From Propionibacteriaceae bacterium (GTDB lineage: Bacteria > Actinomycetota > Actinomycetes > Propionibacteriales > Propionibacteriaceae): DNA of 6,786 bases. Below the pieces are notes generated by a model that saw only the letters and a list, made by a program, of their open reading frames with translations, was not told the origin of the DNA and did not search any database. The stretch lies in contig DAIEHO010000274.1 in NCBI GenBank assembly GCA_027353565.1, positions 1 through 6,786 of the forward strand, given 5' to 3'. Positions within the stretch are counted from its first letter, which is position 1, and every line of letters starts with the position of its first letter. This document shows positions 1 to 6,786 of the stretch, piece after piece. The position numbers and the translations under genes are program-made.

Positions 1-1004
1 ACGGGCAGGTACATCGAGGCGAAGTCGTCGATCTGGATGTTCGTGATCCGGGCGCCGCCCGCCGGCGCGGCCGAGACTCCGGGCACGTTGCCGATCCCGC
101 CCTGCTTGAGCGTGACCTGGGACTGGGACCAGCCGTTGGCGTTGAGGACCGGCAGGGTCGCGAGCCGGAGGTACGTGCCGGTGGGCTTGTTGGTCGTGTA
201 CGAGAGGACCTGGCGGTTCGCGCCCTGCTCGAGGTTCTTGCGCAGGTCGAGCTGGGGGTCGACCATCTGGATCGGCCCGGTCCCGTTCGGGCGCAGCGAG
301 GAGAAGAACGTCGGCGACAGCGTGGGCAGCATCACGCCGAGGACGACGGCGGCCGCGAGGGTTGGCGCCGCTACGACGACCGAGAGTCGCCAGATGCCAC
401 GTGAGCCCCGCGACATCGCACTGTCATGGCTGAGGTTGCGCGTCCATCTCCGGTCGCTGTTCAGGCCGTCGGCGAACAGGATCGCGAGGTAGCCGATCAC
501 GACGACGAGGAACGACGCGACGTTGACGTCCGTGCGGAGCGCGATCGCCGGGATGAGGTACAGCGCGAGCAGCGGTGCGAGCGTCCATGCCGGCCGCTCC
601 AACGTGTCAGCGAGGATGCCCGCCACGAGGAACAGCAGCACCACGATGAGCGTCAGGATGATCTGCGCGCCCGGATCGGTGGGCATGGGAGCCGCGGAGG
701 TCTGGATGTGGTCGTAGCCAGAGCGCAGCAGCGGGACCAGCCGCGCGTACCAGGCGACGTCCGTGGGCCCGGGTCCGATGGCGAGGGAGATGGCGAGCGC
801 GGCCGCCAGCAGGATCTGGATCCCGTTGACCGCGACCTTGGCCAGTCGGAGCCTGTCGCCGACGACTGCGGCGACGCTGAGCACGACGATGAGCAGCCAC
901 GACGGAAACAGGTAGCTGGCGTCCTCGGTGAGGGGCAGGAGCGTCATGGCCCCGATGAGCCCGGCCACCGCTGTCCCGACCCAGGTCCTGTCGACAGCGC
1001 GCAT
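1..1004 (-). CDS. TgpA/DUF3488-type membrane transglutaminase-like protein, N-terminal part (truncated by window edge)
   Basis: The frame stays open for 334 codons from an ATG at 1004-1002 to the left edge, so only the N-terminal part is present. Hydrophobic segments lie near residues 8-25, 36-49, 58-76, 114-133, 139-155, 163-178 and 208-225, giving about seven membrane spans. After the last span comes an extracytoplasmic stretch with DPQLDLRKNL (about 249-258), VLSYTT (about 266-271) and GTYLRLATL (about 276-284). These resemble the region ahead of the transglutaminase core in actinobacterial TgpA-type proteins. The Cys-His-Asp catalytic core, if present, lies beyond the window, so enzymatic activity cannot be judged. 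The start overlaps the stop of the DUF58 gene by one base (TGATG), which implies translational coupling. In this family the neighbours are normally MoxR and DUF58, as here. The substrate and cellular role are not established. The family call rests on topology, motifs and context. Confidence 0.85.
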   Translation of the reverse strand, partial: MRAVDRTWVGTAVAGLIGAMTLLPLTEDASYLFPSWLLIVVLSVAAVVGDRLRLAKVAVNGIQILLAAALAISLAIGPGPTDVAWYARLVPLLRSGYDHIQTSAAPMPTDPGAQIILTLIVVLLFLVAGILADTLERPAWTLAPLLALYLIPAIALRTDVNVASFLVVVIGYLAILFADGLNSDRRWTRNLSHDSAMSRGSRGIWRLSVVVAAPTLAAAVVLGVMLPTLSPTFFSSLRPNGTGPIQMVDPQLDLRKNLEQGANRQVLSYTTNKPTGTYLRLATLPVLNANGWSQSQVTLKQGGIGNVPGVSAAPAGGARITNIQIDDFASMYLP

Positions 1005-2272
1005 CACACGTACTCCCCGACCCGGTCGAGGTTCGTCCACGCGTCCACGACCTCCATGCCCGAGGTCACCTCGATGACCCTCCAGCCGACGTGGCGCAGC
1101 CGGTCGAGAGCGGCCTGGTGCTCGTCGTACTGTTCCGGTGTGCCCCGCTCGCCCCGCGAGGTGAACGTGTCGACGTCCATCACGAACGCGAAGCACCTGG
1201 CCCGGTTGCGCTGGGCCCCGAGAAGCACCTCGACGTCCCCGCGCGTGAGACGTCCGAGGACCGTGACCATGAGCTGCCCGCGCTGTGAGATCGCAGCGTG
1301 TTCGACGGTACGAGCGAGGCTCGCCCGGGGAGAGGTCGTGACGTCGGTCATCTGGTCGATGATCTGCTGGCGGGACACTGTCGCCTGCGTCATGCGCTCT
1401 CCGGTGACCATGGCGCCACCCGCGTCGAACAGGTCGACCCGGAAGCCCGCGTCGACGAAGTGCAGCGCGATCGAGGCCGCCGCCGAGACGGCCCACTCGA
1501 ACGAGCTGCTGCGGCCGGTACCGGCATGGGCGACGGAGCGTGAGTCGAGGATGACCGTGGCGGTCGGGTCCCAGGCCTGCTCCTCGCGCCGTACGAACAG
1601 CTCGCCGCGTCGTGCGGTGGTCCGCCAGTGGATGCGGCGGACGTCGTCACCCGGGTGGTACTCGCGAACCAGCACGTCGTCCGCACCGATCACGCCGGCC
1701 TTCTGGGGGAGGGCGTCGCCGGTCGAGCCTGCACCACTGACCGTACGCATCATCGGCAGGGGGGCGATCCGCGGCGTGATCTGGACCTCGCTGGTCGCGC
1801 TGAAGCGGCGGTCGAGCTTGACGAGCTGGAACGGGTCGGTGGCTCGTACGGTCAGAGGTCCCGTGTGGAACCGTCCACGGCGCAGGCCTGCCATGGGGTA
1901 GGTGATCTCGCGGCGCCACTCCCCGGCGAAGCGGTGGACGGTGAACCTCGGCGGACGCCCCAGCCCCCGCGGCACGTCGTCCTCGAAGTGGAGCAGACCC
2001 GTCGGCAGCTGACCCGACTTCGTGATGATGAGCTCGCCCGTGAGGCGTTCGCCCACGATGGCTTCTTGCGGCGTGACGCGGCGCTCGCACGTGAGCCGCA
2101 GCCGGCTGCGCGCGACGATGAGCATCGCCACCAGTGGCAGTAGAAAGAGGAACAGGCCGAACCACAGCACGTCCCGCTGGCCGAAGAGGATGCCGCTGAG
2201 GAGCAGCAGAGCGCCCACGACGGCGAACGTCTTGCCGCGTAGCGTCAGCAGGAGCCAGGGGTTGTACCGCAC
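1004..2272 (-). CDS. DUF58 domain-containing membrane-anchored protein
   Basis: This is a protein of 422 aa. Two hydrophobic segments close to the N-terminus (about 16-31 and 35-53) form a membrane hairpin. A beta-rich region follows (about 58-165) and includes the family's DPF motif at 146-148. The DUF58 signature lies at about 203-231: REYHPGDDVRRIHW, then a basic stretch ending in ELFVRREE. The last part (about 238-405) resembles a von Willebrand A-like fold, starting with the strand TVILDSR (239-245); a clear DxSxS metal-binding motif is not evident. The GTG start at 2272 is chosen because AGAGG sits 8 nt upstream and no in-frame start lies in the five-base gap after the moxR stop. DUF58 proteins are almost always encoded beside MoxR ATPases and are thought to be their partners or clients, but the function is unknown. 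Family assignment is firm; function is open. Confidence 0.92.
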   Translation of the reverse strand: MRYNPWLLLTLRGKTFAVVGALLLLSGILFGQRDVLWFGLFLFLLPLVAMLIVARSRLRLTCERRVTPQEAIVGERLTGELIITKSGQLPTGLLHFEDDVPRGLGRPPRFTVHRFAGEWRREITYPMAGLRRGRFHTGPLTVRATDPFQLVKLDRRFSATSEVQITPRIAPLPMMRTVSGAGSTGDALPQKAGVIGADDVLVREYHPGDDVRRIHWRTTARRGELFVRREEQAWDPTATVILDSRSVAHAGTGRSSSFEWAVSAAASIALHFVDAGFRVDLFDAGGAMVTGERMTQATVSRQQIIDQMTDVTTSPRASLARTVEHAAISQRGQLMVTVLGRLTRGDVEVLLGAQRNRARCFAFVMDVDTFTSRGERGTPEQYDEHQAALDRLRHVGWRVIEVTSGMEVVDAWTNLDRVGEYV

Positions 2273-2277
2273 GTCAT

Positions 2278-3249
<972 letters not shown>

Positions 3250-3315
3250 GTTCCGCTCCTCGCGATCTCGTCCCCTTGTCGTCGAAACCCTACGCGAGAC
3301 AACCCAACGACCGCA

Positions 3316-3346
3316 CCGCCCCGGGGATCTCTCCTCGCCGGGGCGG
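3316..3346. repeat. Perfect 9-bp GC-rich inverted repeat (13-nt loop)
   Basis: CCGCCCCGG at 3316-3324 is matched exactly by its reverse complement at 3338-3346, with a 13-nt spacer. No T-run follows on either strand, so it does not look like an intrinsic terminator. It lies upstream of both operons. It could be an operator for a dimeric regulator or a hairpin in a long moxR leader. Function is not assigned. Confidence 0.6.
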
Positions 3347-3368
3347 CCGCAGCCGGTGTGACGGTGGG

Positions 3369-3397
3369 GAGACATGGCCCATAAACGTGGCCAAAAT
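3369..3397 (+). promoter_or_regulatory. Candidate sigma-70-type promoter of mraZ / dcw operon
   Basis: GAGACA (3369-3374; four of six matches to TTGACA) is spaced 17 nt from CAAAAT (3392-3397; four of six matches to TATAAT). Transcription would start near 3403-3405, leaving a leader of about 70 nt before mraZ. The TGGGN boxes begin at the last base of the -10 and cover the start point, a layout that would let MraZ repress. An alternative pair is GTGACG (3358-3363) with CATAAA (3380-3385) at 16-nt spacing. The match is by eye only. Confidence 0.4.
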
Positions 3398-3431
3398 GGG
3401 GGGAAGTGGGTTACTGTGGGTCGCGGTGGAG
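3397..3431 (+). promoter_or_regulatory. MraZ-box operator array (TGGGN direct repeats)
   Basis: TGGGG at 3397-3401, TGGGT at 3407-3411 and TGGGT at 3417-3421 are separated by exactly 5 nt each, which is the published form of MraZ binding sites (TGGGN repeats with 5-nt spacers) ahead of mraZ. A degenerate fourth copy, TGGAG at 3427-3431, keeps the same 10-bp pitch. The array is 42 nt or more upstream of the mraZ start. It very likely binds the MraZ ring encoded next to it for autoregulation of the operon. Direct sequence pattern plus established family knowledge. Confidence 0.85.
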
Positions 3432-3455
3432 CGGGTGGGTTCCCCGGTGGAGCGG

Positions 3456-3462
3456 AAGGAGG
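3456..3462 (+). promoter_or_regulatory. Ribosome binding site of mraZ
   Basis: AAGGAGG lies 10 nt before the ATG at 3473. It decides the mraZ start against the in-frame ATG at 3374, which would add 33 low-complexity residues and place the operator array inside the coding sequence. Confidence 0.8.
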
Positions 3463-3472
3463 AAGTTCCCCA

Positions 3473-3883
3473 ATGGCACGACGACTGGGCGGAACGTTCT
3501 TCCCGAAGCTCGACGACAAGGGGCGACTCACACTTCCCGCCAAGTACCGGGAGCACTTCGCTGATGGCGTTGTCGTGACCCGGGTCCAGGAAGGCTGTCT
3601 GGCTGTCTACGACGTGGAGACGTTCGACAGCCTCGACGCCCGGTTCGAGTCCCGCGCATCCAACGACGCTGATGTCCGCGCCTACCAGCGCTGGCTCAAC
3701 TCGGGATCCCACGACGACGTCCCGGACCGGCAGGGGCGGATCACCCTGCCGGCGCCGCTGCGAGCGTTCGCGGGCCTCGACCACGACGTTGTCGTCCTCG
3801 GTGCCGGCGACCGGGTCGAGGTCTGGGAACCCGGGCGATGGGAGAAGCAGTCCGCGCACCTGGACGAGGTGTTCTCCACCTAG
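3473..3883 (+). CDS. mraZ: Transcriptional regulator MraZ
   Basis: This DNA-binding regulator of the division/cell-wall cluster is 136 aa (family usually about 140-150). It has the two SpoVT/AbrB-like half-domains of MraZ. The first runs FFPKLDDKGRLTLPAKYRE (about 9-27) with the DxxxR motif D14-R18. The second runs DRQGRITLPAPLRAFAGL (about 85-102) with D85-R89, followed by the closing strand DRVEVWEP (113-120). MraZ forms a ring (octamer or dodecamer) that binds repeated TGGGN boxes, which are present just upstream. The usual N-terminus is MFLGTY followed by the LDDKGR core; here it reads MARRLGGTFF, so a few residues are added and the start depends on the strong Shine-Dalgarno. It is the first gene of the rightward operon. 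A 154-nt structured gap separates it from rsmH. In E. coli MraZ represses its own promoter and its toxicity is relieved by MraW/RsmH; whether that holds here is unknown. Confidence 0.97.
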   Translation: MARRLGGTFFPKLDDKGRLTLPAKYREHFADGVVVTRVQEGCLAVYDVETFDSLDARFESRASNDADVRAYQRWLNSGSHDDVPDRQGRITLPAPLRAFAGLDHDVVVLGAGDRVEVWEPGRWEKQSAHLDEVFST

Positions 3884-4037
3884 CCGCACCAGCGGCGAGG
3901 ACGAGGAAGGAAAGGCCCCGCGCCTTCCGGCTTCGATCCGATAGCCCGCACCCTGGCTCACCTTCCCCGGTGCCAGGAGGCGAGAAGGCCACGGATCGAA
4001 ACCAGTGAGCACGGGGCAGCATCGAAGGGGGGTCGAG
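3884..4037 (+). ncRNA. Structured 5' leader of rsmH, candidate mraW RNA motif
   Basis: This 154-nt gap between mraZ and rsmH folds well by hand. A perfect 9-bp stem joins 3932-3940 with 3992-4000, extended past one C/A mismatch by G3929-C4003 and G3930-C4002. Inside it, 3952-3957 pairs with 3972-3977 (6 bp), and 3960-3962 pairs with 3969-3971 around a six-base pyrimidine loop, with a two-base bulge. A further 5' hairpin can form between 3905-3910 and 3923-3928. A conserved structured RNA named the mraW motif is known from Actinobacteria upstream of mraW (rsmH) inside the dcw operon. Position, clade and structure fit, but I cannot check the consensus. An AGGAGG (3975-3980) partly within the inner stem has no start codon at proper distance. 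Likely a cis-regulatory element of rsmH; ligand or partner unknown. Confidence 0.6.
4025..4032 (+). promoter_or_regulatory. Ribosome binding site of rsmH
   Basis: AAGGGGGG lies 5 nt before the ATG at 4038 and supports that start over the in-frame GTG at 4005, which has no well-spaced purine tract and falls at the foot of the 9-bp stem. Its first three bases can pair with 3931-3933 as part of a 7-bp helix (3931-3937 with 4021-4027) that competes with the main leader stem. Confidence 0.65.
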
Positions 4038-4997
4038 ATGGTGGGGATGCGCGACACCCACGTGCCGGTCATGGCCGGTCGCGTGCTCGACCTGCTCGCC
4101 CCGGCGCTCGACGCGCCGGGCTCCGTGTACGTGGACGGCACCCTCGGGCTCGCCGGTCACGCCCGCCTTGTCCTCGAGCGGTGCCCACAGGCCGTCCTCG
4201 TCGGCATCGACCGTGATCCTCACGCCATCGACATCGCGCGCGAACGCCTCGCGGAGTTCGGTGACCGCGTCCAGCTGTACCAGGCGACCTACGACGAGCT
4301 TCCCGAGGTGCTCGTCGAGGCGGGCATCTCCCGCGTTCAGGCCGTTCTCCTTGACCTCGGCCTGTCGTCGCTGCAGATCAACCACGCAGAGCGGGGCTTC
4401 GCGTACGCCACCGACAGCCCGCTCGACATGCGGATGTCTCCCGACGACCCGACGACCGCTGCGGACCTCGTGAACACCGCGACCCGCCGTGAGCTGGCCC
4501 GCATCCTCCGTGTGTACGGCGAGGAGCGTTTCGCCGACCGCATCGCCGGCCGCATCGTGGCGGAGCGGGACAAGCAACCCTTCACCACGTCGGCGCGGCT
4601 CGTCGCCACGATCGCCGACGCCATCCCCGCCGCGGCGCGCGCAACCGGGGGACACCCGGCCAAGCGCACGTTCCAGGCCCTCCGGATCGCCGTCAACGCC
4701 GAGCTCGACTCCCTCGCGGGCGTGCTTCCCGCGGCCATCGCCGCACTGGCGCTGCACGGGCGGATCGCCGTCCTCGCCTACCACTCGCTCGAGGACCGCC
4801 TCGTCAAGGACGCACTGCGGACGGCCTCGACCGAGCGCGCTCCCCGCGACCTGCCGTTCGTACCTGCCGGGTACGGCCCTGATCTGCGCCTGCTGACACA
4901 CGGCGCCGAACGACCCGATGAGACAGAGATCGCCGTGAACTCTCGCGCGGCGTCGGCCCGGCTACGGGCCGCCGAACGGATCCAGGAGGCGGCGTGA
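4038..4997 (+). CDS. rsmH: 16S rRNA (cytosine(1402)-N(4))-methyltransferase RsmH (MraW)
   Basis: This SAM-dependent enzyme methylates N4 of C1402 in the decoding centre of 16S rRNA. It has 319 aa, close to the usual 310-330. Family motifs appear in order: THVPVM (7-12); the SAM-binding YVDGTLGLAGH (31-41); VGIDRDPHAI (55-64); LLDLGLSSLQI (104-114) followed by RGFAY and SPLDMRM (127-133); HPAKRTFQALRIAVNAEL (206-223); AVLAYHSLEDRLVK (244-257); and the C-terminal NSRAASARLRAAER. The SAM loop reads GLAGH where GxGGH is usual, a mild change. The ATG at 4038 is chosen for its Shine-Dalgarno; GTG 4005 (11 residues longer) and ATG 4047 are alternatives. Its stop overlaps the next gene by four bases (GTGA). 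The AGGAGG for that gene is at 4984-4989, inside this coding sequence. Confidence 0.97.
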   Translation: MVGMRDTHVPVMAGRVLDLLAPALDAPGSVYVDGTLGLAGHARLVLERCPQAVLVGIDRDPHAIDIARERLAEFGDRVQLYQATYDELPEVLVEAGISRVQAVLLDLGLSSLQINHAERGFAYATDSPLDMRMSPDDPTTAADLVNTATRRELARILRVYGEERFADRIAGRIVAERDKQPFTTSARLVATIADAIPAAARATGGHPAKRTFQALRIAVNAELDSLAGVLPAAIAALALHGRIAVLAYHSLEDRLVKDALRTASTERAPRDLPFVPAGYGPDLRLLTHGAERPDETEIAVNSRAASARLRAAERIQEAA

Positions 4998-5521
4998 GCG
5001 CTCTCGTAGAACCGCGGCAGAAGGCTCCGGAGGCCACCGCCGGAGCACTGCGGCCCGTACCGGCGCGGCAGGGTGAGCTCGGCCGTCTGCCGTTCATCCT
5101 CATCCTGGCCGGCGTCCTCGTCGCCGGCCTTGTCGGCCTGCTGATGCTCCAGACCAAGGTGCAGGAGCAGTCGTTCCAGGTGCGTCAGCTGCAGGGCAAC
5201 GCGACCGCGCTGCTGTACCAGCAGGCTCAGCTCCAGGCGCTGGTGGAGCAGAAGGCGACCCCCGCCGAGATCGCGCGTGAGGCGACGGCGCTGGGCATGG
5301 TGCCGAACCCGTACGCCGTCTACATCGACGTCCGTACGGGCACCGTCATCGGCGCCCAGAAGCCGGTGAAGGGCAACGAGGTGCCTTACCTCACGTACCA
5401 GTCGGCGCAGCAGGCTCCGTCCACCTCAGCCACGCCGACCCCGGCACCTTCCGGCAACCCGGCACCTTCCGGCAACCCGACACCATCCGGCAACCCGACA
5501 CCGCAGGGGACCAACCCGTGA
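4994..5521 (+). CDS. ftsL: FtsL-like cell division protein (bitopic, coiled coil) with Pro-rich repeat tail
   Basis: This 175-aa protein sits where FtsL is encoded in actinobacterial dcw clusters. It has a cytoplasmic N-terminus (1-32), one transmembrane helix (about 33-52, PFILILAGVLVAGLVGLLML), and a Gln/Leu-rich probable coiled coil (about 53-87). A short region then contains ATPAEIAREATALGMVPNP (about 88-106), as in the FtsL/DivIC septum-formation family, where this segment helps bind partners. The tail (about 140-175) is Pro/Ser/Thr/Gly/Asn-rich, with three PSGNP units encoded by an 18-bp tandem repeat. FtsL works outside the membrane with FtsQ and FtsB/DivIC to activate FtsW-FtsI. The GTG start has AGGAGG four nt upstream and overlaps the rsmH stop; the TGA stop overlaps the ftsI start. 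FtsL sequences diverge strongly, so the call rests on topology, family feel and position. Confidence 0.85.
   Translation: MSALVEPRQKAPEATAGALRPVPARQGELGRLPFILILAGVLVAGLVGLLMLQTKVQEQSFQVRQLQGNATALLYQQAQLQALVEQKATPAEIAREATALGMVPNPYAVYIDVRTGTVIGAQKPVKGNEVPYLTYQSAQQAPSTSATPTPAPSGNPAPSGNPTPSGNPTPQGTNP
5443..5502 (+). repeat. 18-bp tandem repeat inside the ftsL 3' end
   Basis: Units are 5443-5460, 5461-5478 (identical to the first) and 5479-5496 (two changes), then a six-base partial copy to 5502. The period is six codons, so each unit encodes A/T-P-S-G-N-P and length changes stay in frame. Copy number is likely to vary among strains. Confidence 0.9.
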
Positions 5522-6786
5522 CCGATCGACAGCAGCGTCCCCGCGCGATACCGTCCGCACGCCGCCCGTCGGCGGGGCCGCCGGTGCCGTCCGCGCGCAC
5601 GCACGCTGCGGGTACGGCACGCTCGCTGCCGCCCACGCGCAGTGGGTCGCCGCGGAACAGGCGACGGCTGTCCGAGCGACGGTGGCCCGTCGGGTCGCCC
5701 AAGGGCCGGCTGCGGGCCGCCCTCGTGGCCCTGGTTCTCGTCGCGACGCTCCTGGCGGCCCGCGCCATCGTCGTCCAGGGCCTCGACAGCGCATCGAACG
5801 CTGCCAAGGCCGCGGCGCTCATGAGCGTCTCGCGCACGATCGTGCCGAACCGGGGGACCATCACCGACAGGTACGGCGAGGTGCTCGCGTCCAGCCAGCC
5901 CGCGGTGACGATCGTCGCGGACCCCACCCAGATCGCGACCAACGGTCTGCTGGCCAGGTCCATGACCCTCAGGGACAAGCAGAAGGCCTCCGGCGCGCCC
6001 AACGCGATCGCCGACGTGCTCGTGCAGTACCTGGGCGGCGACCACTCCGCGTACGTGACGATGCTCACCAAGCCGAACACGAAGTACGTGGTCATCGCGA
6101 AGAAGGTCCAGGCCTACACGTACCTTCAGATCTCCGACAAGCTCTCGGCGCTCGGCTATGTCGGCCTGTACCGCGAGACCGCCGCGGTCCGTACGTATCC
6201 CAACGGGACGCTCGCCTCCAACGTGCTCGGCTTCGTCCGCGACAGTGACACCGGCGTGGGCCAGGTCGGCGCCGGGGGCCTCGAGTACGCGTACAACGCG
6301 GAGCTCGCGGGCACCGAGGGGTCCGAGATGTACGAGACGTCGCCGAACGGGAAGATCCCGACGGGCCAGAACGTCCTGGTCCCCGCGCAGGACGGTGTGT
6401 CGTACACACTGACGCTGGACGCGGGCCTGCAGTACATGGTCGAGAACCGGCTGGCGGAGACCGTCGACCAGGCGAAGGCCGTCTCGGGCACCGCCATCGT
6501 CATGAACGTCAAGACGGGCGAGCTGCTCGCGTTGGCGAACTACCCCTCCTTCGACTCGAACTCGCCGGGTACGGCTCTCGCCGCCAACCTCGGAGACAGG
6601 GCGATCACTGACGCGTACGAGCCCGGCTCGGTCGAGAAGGTCCTGACGATGGCCGCGCTCACCGACTCTGGCACGATCACCCCCGACACCAAAGTCGTCG
6701 TCCCGAGCGATGTCATGTCCGGCGGCATGCCGATCAAGGACGCCTTCAGCCACGGCACGATCCACCTCACGGCGCGTGGCATCGTG
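5518..6786 (+). CDS. ftsI: Septal class B penicillin-binding protein FtsI/PbpB, N-terminal part (truncated by window edge)
   Basis: This is the peptidoglycan D,D-transpeptidase of the division septum, working with the FtsW glycosyltransferase and activated by FtsQLB. The window holds 423 codons from a GTG at 5518, which overlaps the ftsL stop as GTGA. A long Arg/Pro/Ser-rich cytoplasmic tail (1-66) precedes a transmembrane helix (about 67-86). The dimerisation-domain motif RGTITDRYGEVLA is at 112-124. GGLEYAYNAEL (about 253-263), with GTEGSEM after it, is typical of class B PBPs. The transpeptidase domain begins near VSGTAIVMNVKTGELLALANYPSFD (about 322-346). The active-site tetrad SxxK is S371-V-E-K374 within YEPGSVEK. 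The SxN and KTG motifs lie past the right edge, so the end of the gene and any C-terminal extension are unseen. No frameshift is visible. FtsI versus other class B PBPs is decided by the dcw position. Confidence 0.95.
   Translation, partial: MTDRQQRPRAIPSARRPSAGPPVPSARTHAAGTARSLPPTRSGSPRNRRRLSERRWPVGSPKGRLRAALVALVLVATLLAARAIVVQGLDSASNAAKAAALMSVSRTIVPNRGTITDRYGEVLASSQPAVTIVADPTQIATNGLLARSMTLRDKQKASGAPNAIADVLVQYLGGDHSAYVTMLTKPNTKYVVIAKKVQAYTYLQISDKLSALGYVGLYRETAAVRTYPNGTLASNVLGFVRDSDTGVGQVGAGGLEYAYNAELAGTEGSEMYETSPNGKIPTGQNVLVPAQDGVSYTLTLDAGLQYMVENRLAETVDQAKAVSGTAIVMNVKTGELLALANYPSFDSNSPGTALAANLGDRAITDAYEPGSVEKVLTMAALTDSGTITPDTKVVVPSDVMSGGMPIKDAFSHGTIHLTARGIV

Larger units (their letters stand above)
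3250..3472. other. Divergent intergenic control region between moxR and mraZ
   Basis: These 223 bases separate two genes transcribed away from each other and must hold promoters for both operons. The right part carries the mraZ promoter candidate and the TGGGN operator array. The left part carries a 9-bp inverted repeat. For the leftward operon the only -10-like hexamer I see is TAGGGT on the minus strand (3292-3287), about 30 nt ahead of the moxR ribosome binding site. No good -35 lies 16-19 nt upstream of it, so the moxR promoter remains unassigned. Confidence 0.8.

Noticed and set aside
426..1901. 491-codon open frame on the plus strand
   Set aside because: It lies antisense to the TgpA-like and DUF58 genes, is extremely Arg-rich with no domain pattern, and crosses their junction. 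It is a typical GC-rich shadow frame.
3290..3316. Eight-codon leader-peptide-like frame on the minus strand (GTG 3316 to TAG 3290, contains one Cys)
   Set aside because: The nearest purine tract (complement of 3331-3336) is about 14 nt from the GTG, too far, and no attenuator structure follows it.
3374..3472. 33-residue N-terminal extension of MraZ from the upstream ATG at 3374
   Set aside because: The extension is Gly-rich low complexity, would place the TGGGN operator inside the gene, and lacks the strong Shine-Dalgarno found before 3473.
3250..3543. 98-residue N-terminal extension of MoxR
   Set aside because: It would run through the divergent promoter region and into mraZ. The GTG at 3249 has an AGGAG at ideal distance and gives normal family length.
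3884..4037. Intrinsic terminator between mraZ and rsmH
   Set aside because: The hairpins are not followed by a T-run, and mraZ and rsmH are expected to be co-transcribed.
3741..4901. 386-codon open frame on the minus strand
   Set aside because: It lies antisense to rsmH and spans the structured gap and the end of mraZ. No ribosome binding site or family motif was seen.
5386..6765. 459-codon open frame on the minus strand
   Set aside because: It lies antisense to ftsI, which shows all expected class B PBP motifs; the translation is rich in Arg/Gly/Val with no recognisable fold.

Overview
The window is high-GC DNA with almost no space between genes. It holds the left edge of an actinobacterial dcw (division and cell wall) cluster plus a divergently transcribed accessory operon. 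The gene order mraZ - rsmH - ftsL-like - ftsI, the translationally coupled GTGA junctions, GTG starts and the sequence style of MraZ, RsmH and the class B PBP all point to Actinomycetota. A Micrococcales-type organism (Cellulomonas and relatives) is my best guess, but this is inference, as no rRNA or species marker is present.

Left half, minus strand (1-3249): a three-gene operon reading leftwards. A MoxR-family AAA+ ATPase (3249-2278) is followed after 5 nt by a two-TM DUF58 protein (2272-1004). The DUF58 stop codon overlaps by one base the start of a multi-pass membrane protein of the TgpA / DUF3488 transglutaminase type. That last gene runs off the left edge, so its transglutaminase domain is not seen. 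ATPase, DUF58 protein and membrane transglutaminase form a widely conserved set whose biochemical role is still poorly defined.

Middle (3250-3472): the divergent control region. It holds a 9-bp perfect GC-rich inverted repeat, a plausible promoter for mraZ, and a striking run of TGGGN direct repeats at exactly 10-bp pitch that matches the known MraZ operator.

Right half, plus strand (3473-6786): mraZ (operon regulator), then a 154-nt non-coding gap with strong RNA secondary structure that fits the position of the actinobacterial mraW RNA motif. After it come rsmH (16S rRNA methyltransferase), a small bitopic FtsL-like division protein with an unusual PSGNP repeat tail, and ftsI/pbpB (septal transpeptidase), which is cut by the right edge just after its active-site SxxK motif. 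The rsmH-ftsL-ftsI genes are joined by 4-nt overlaps, so their translation is probably coupled. Together they supply regulation, ribosome modification, divisome assembly and septal peptidoglycan cross-linking.

Nothing here looks like a wholly new system. The parts most worth a second look are regulatory: the extended MraZ-box array and the structured leader of rsmH with its two competing pairings.
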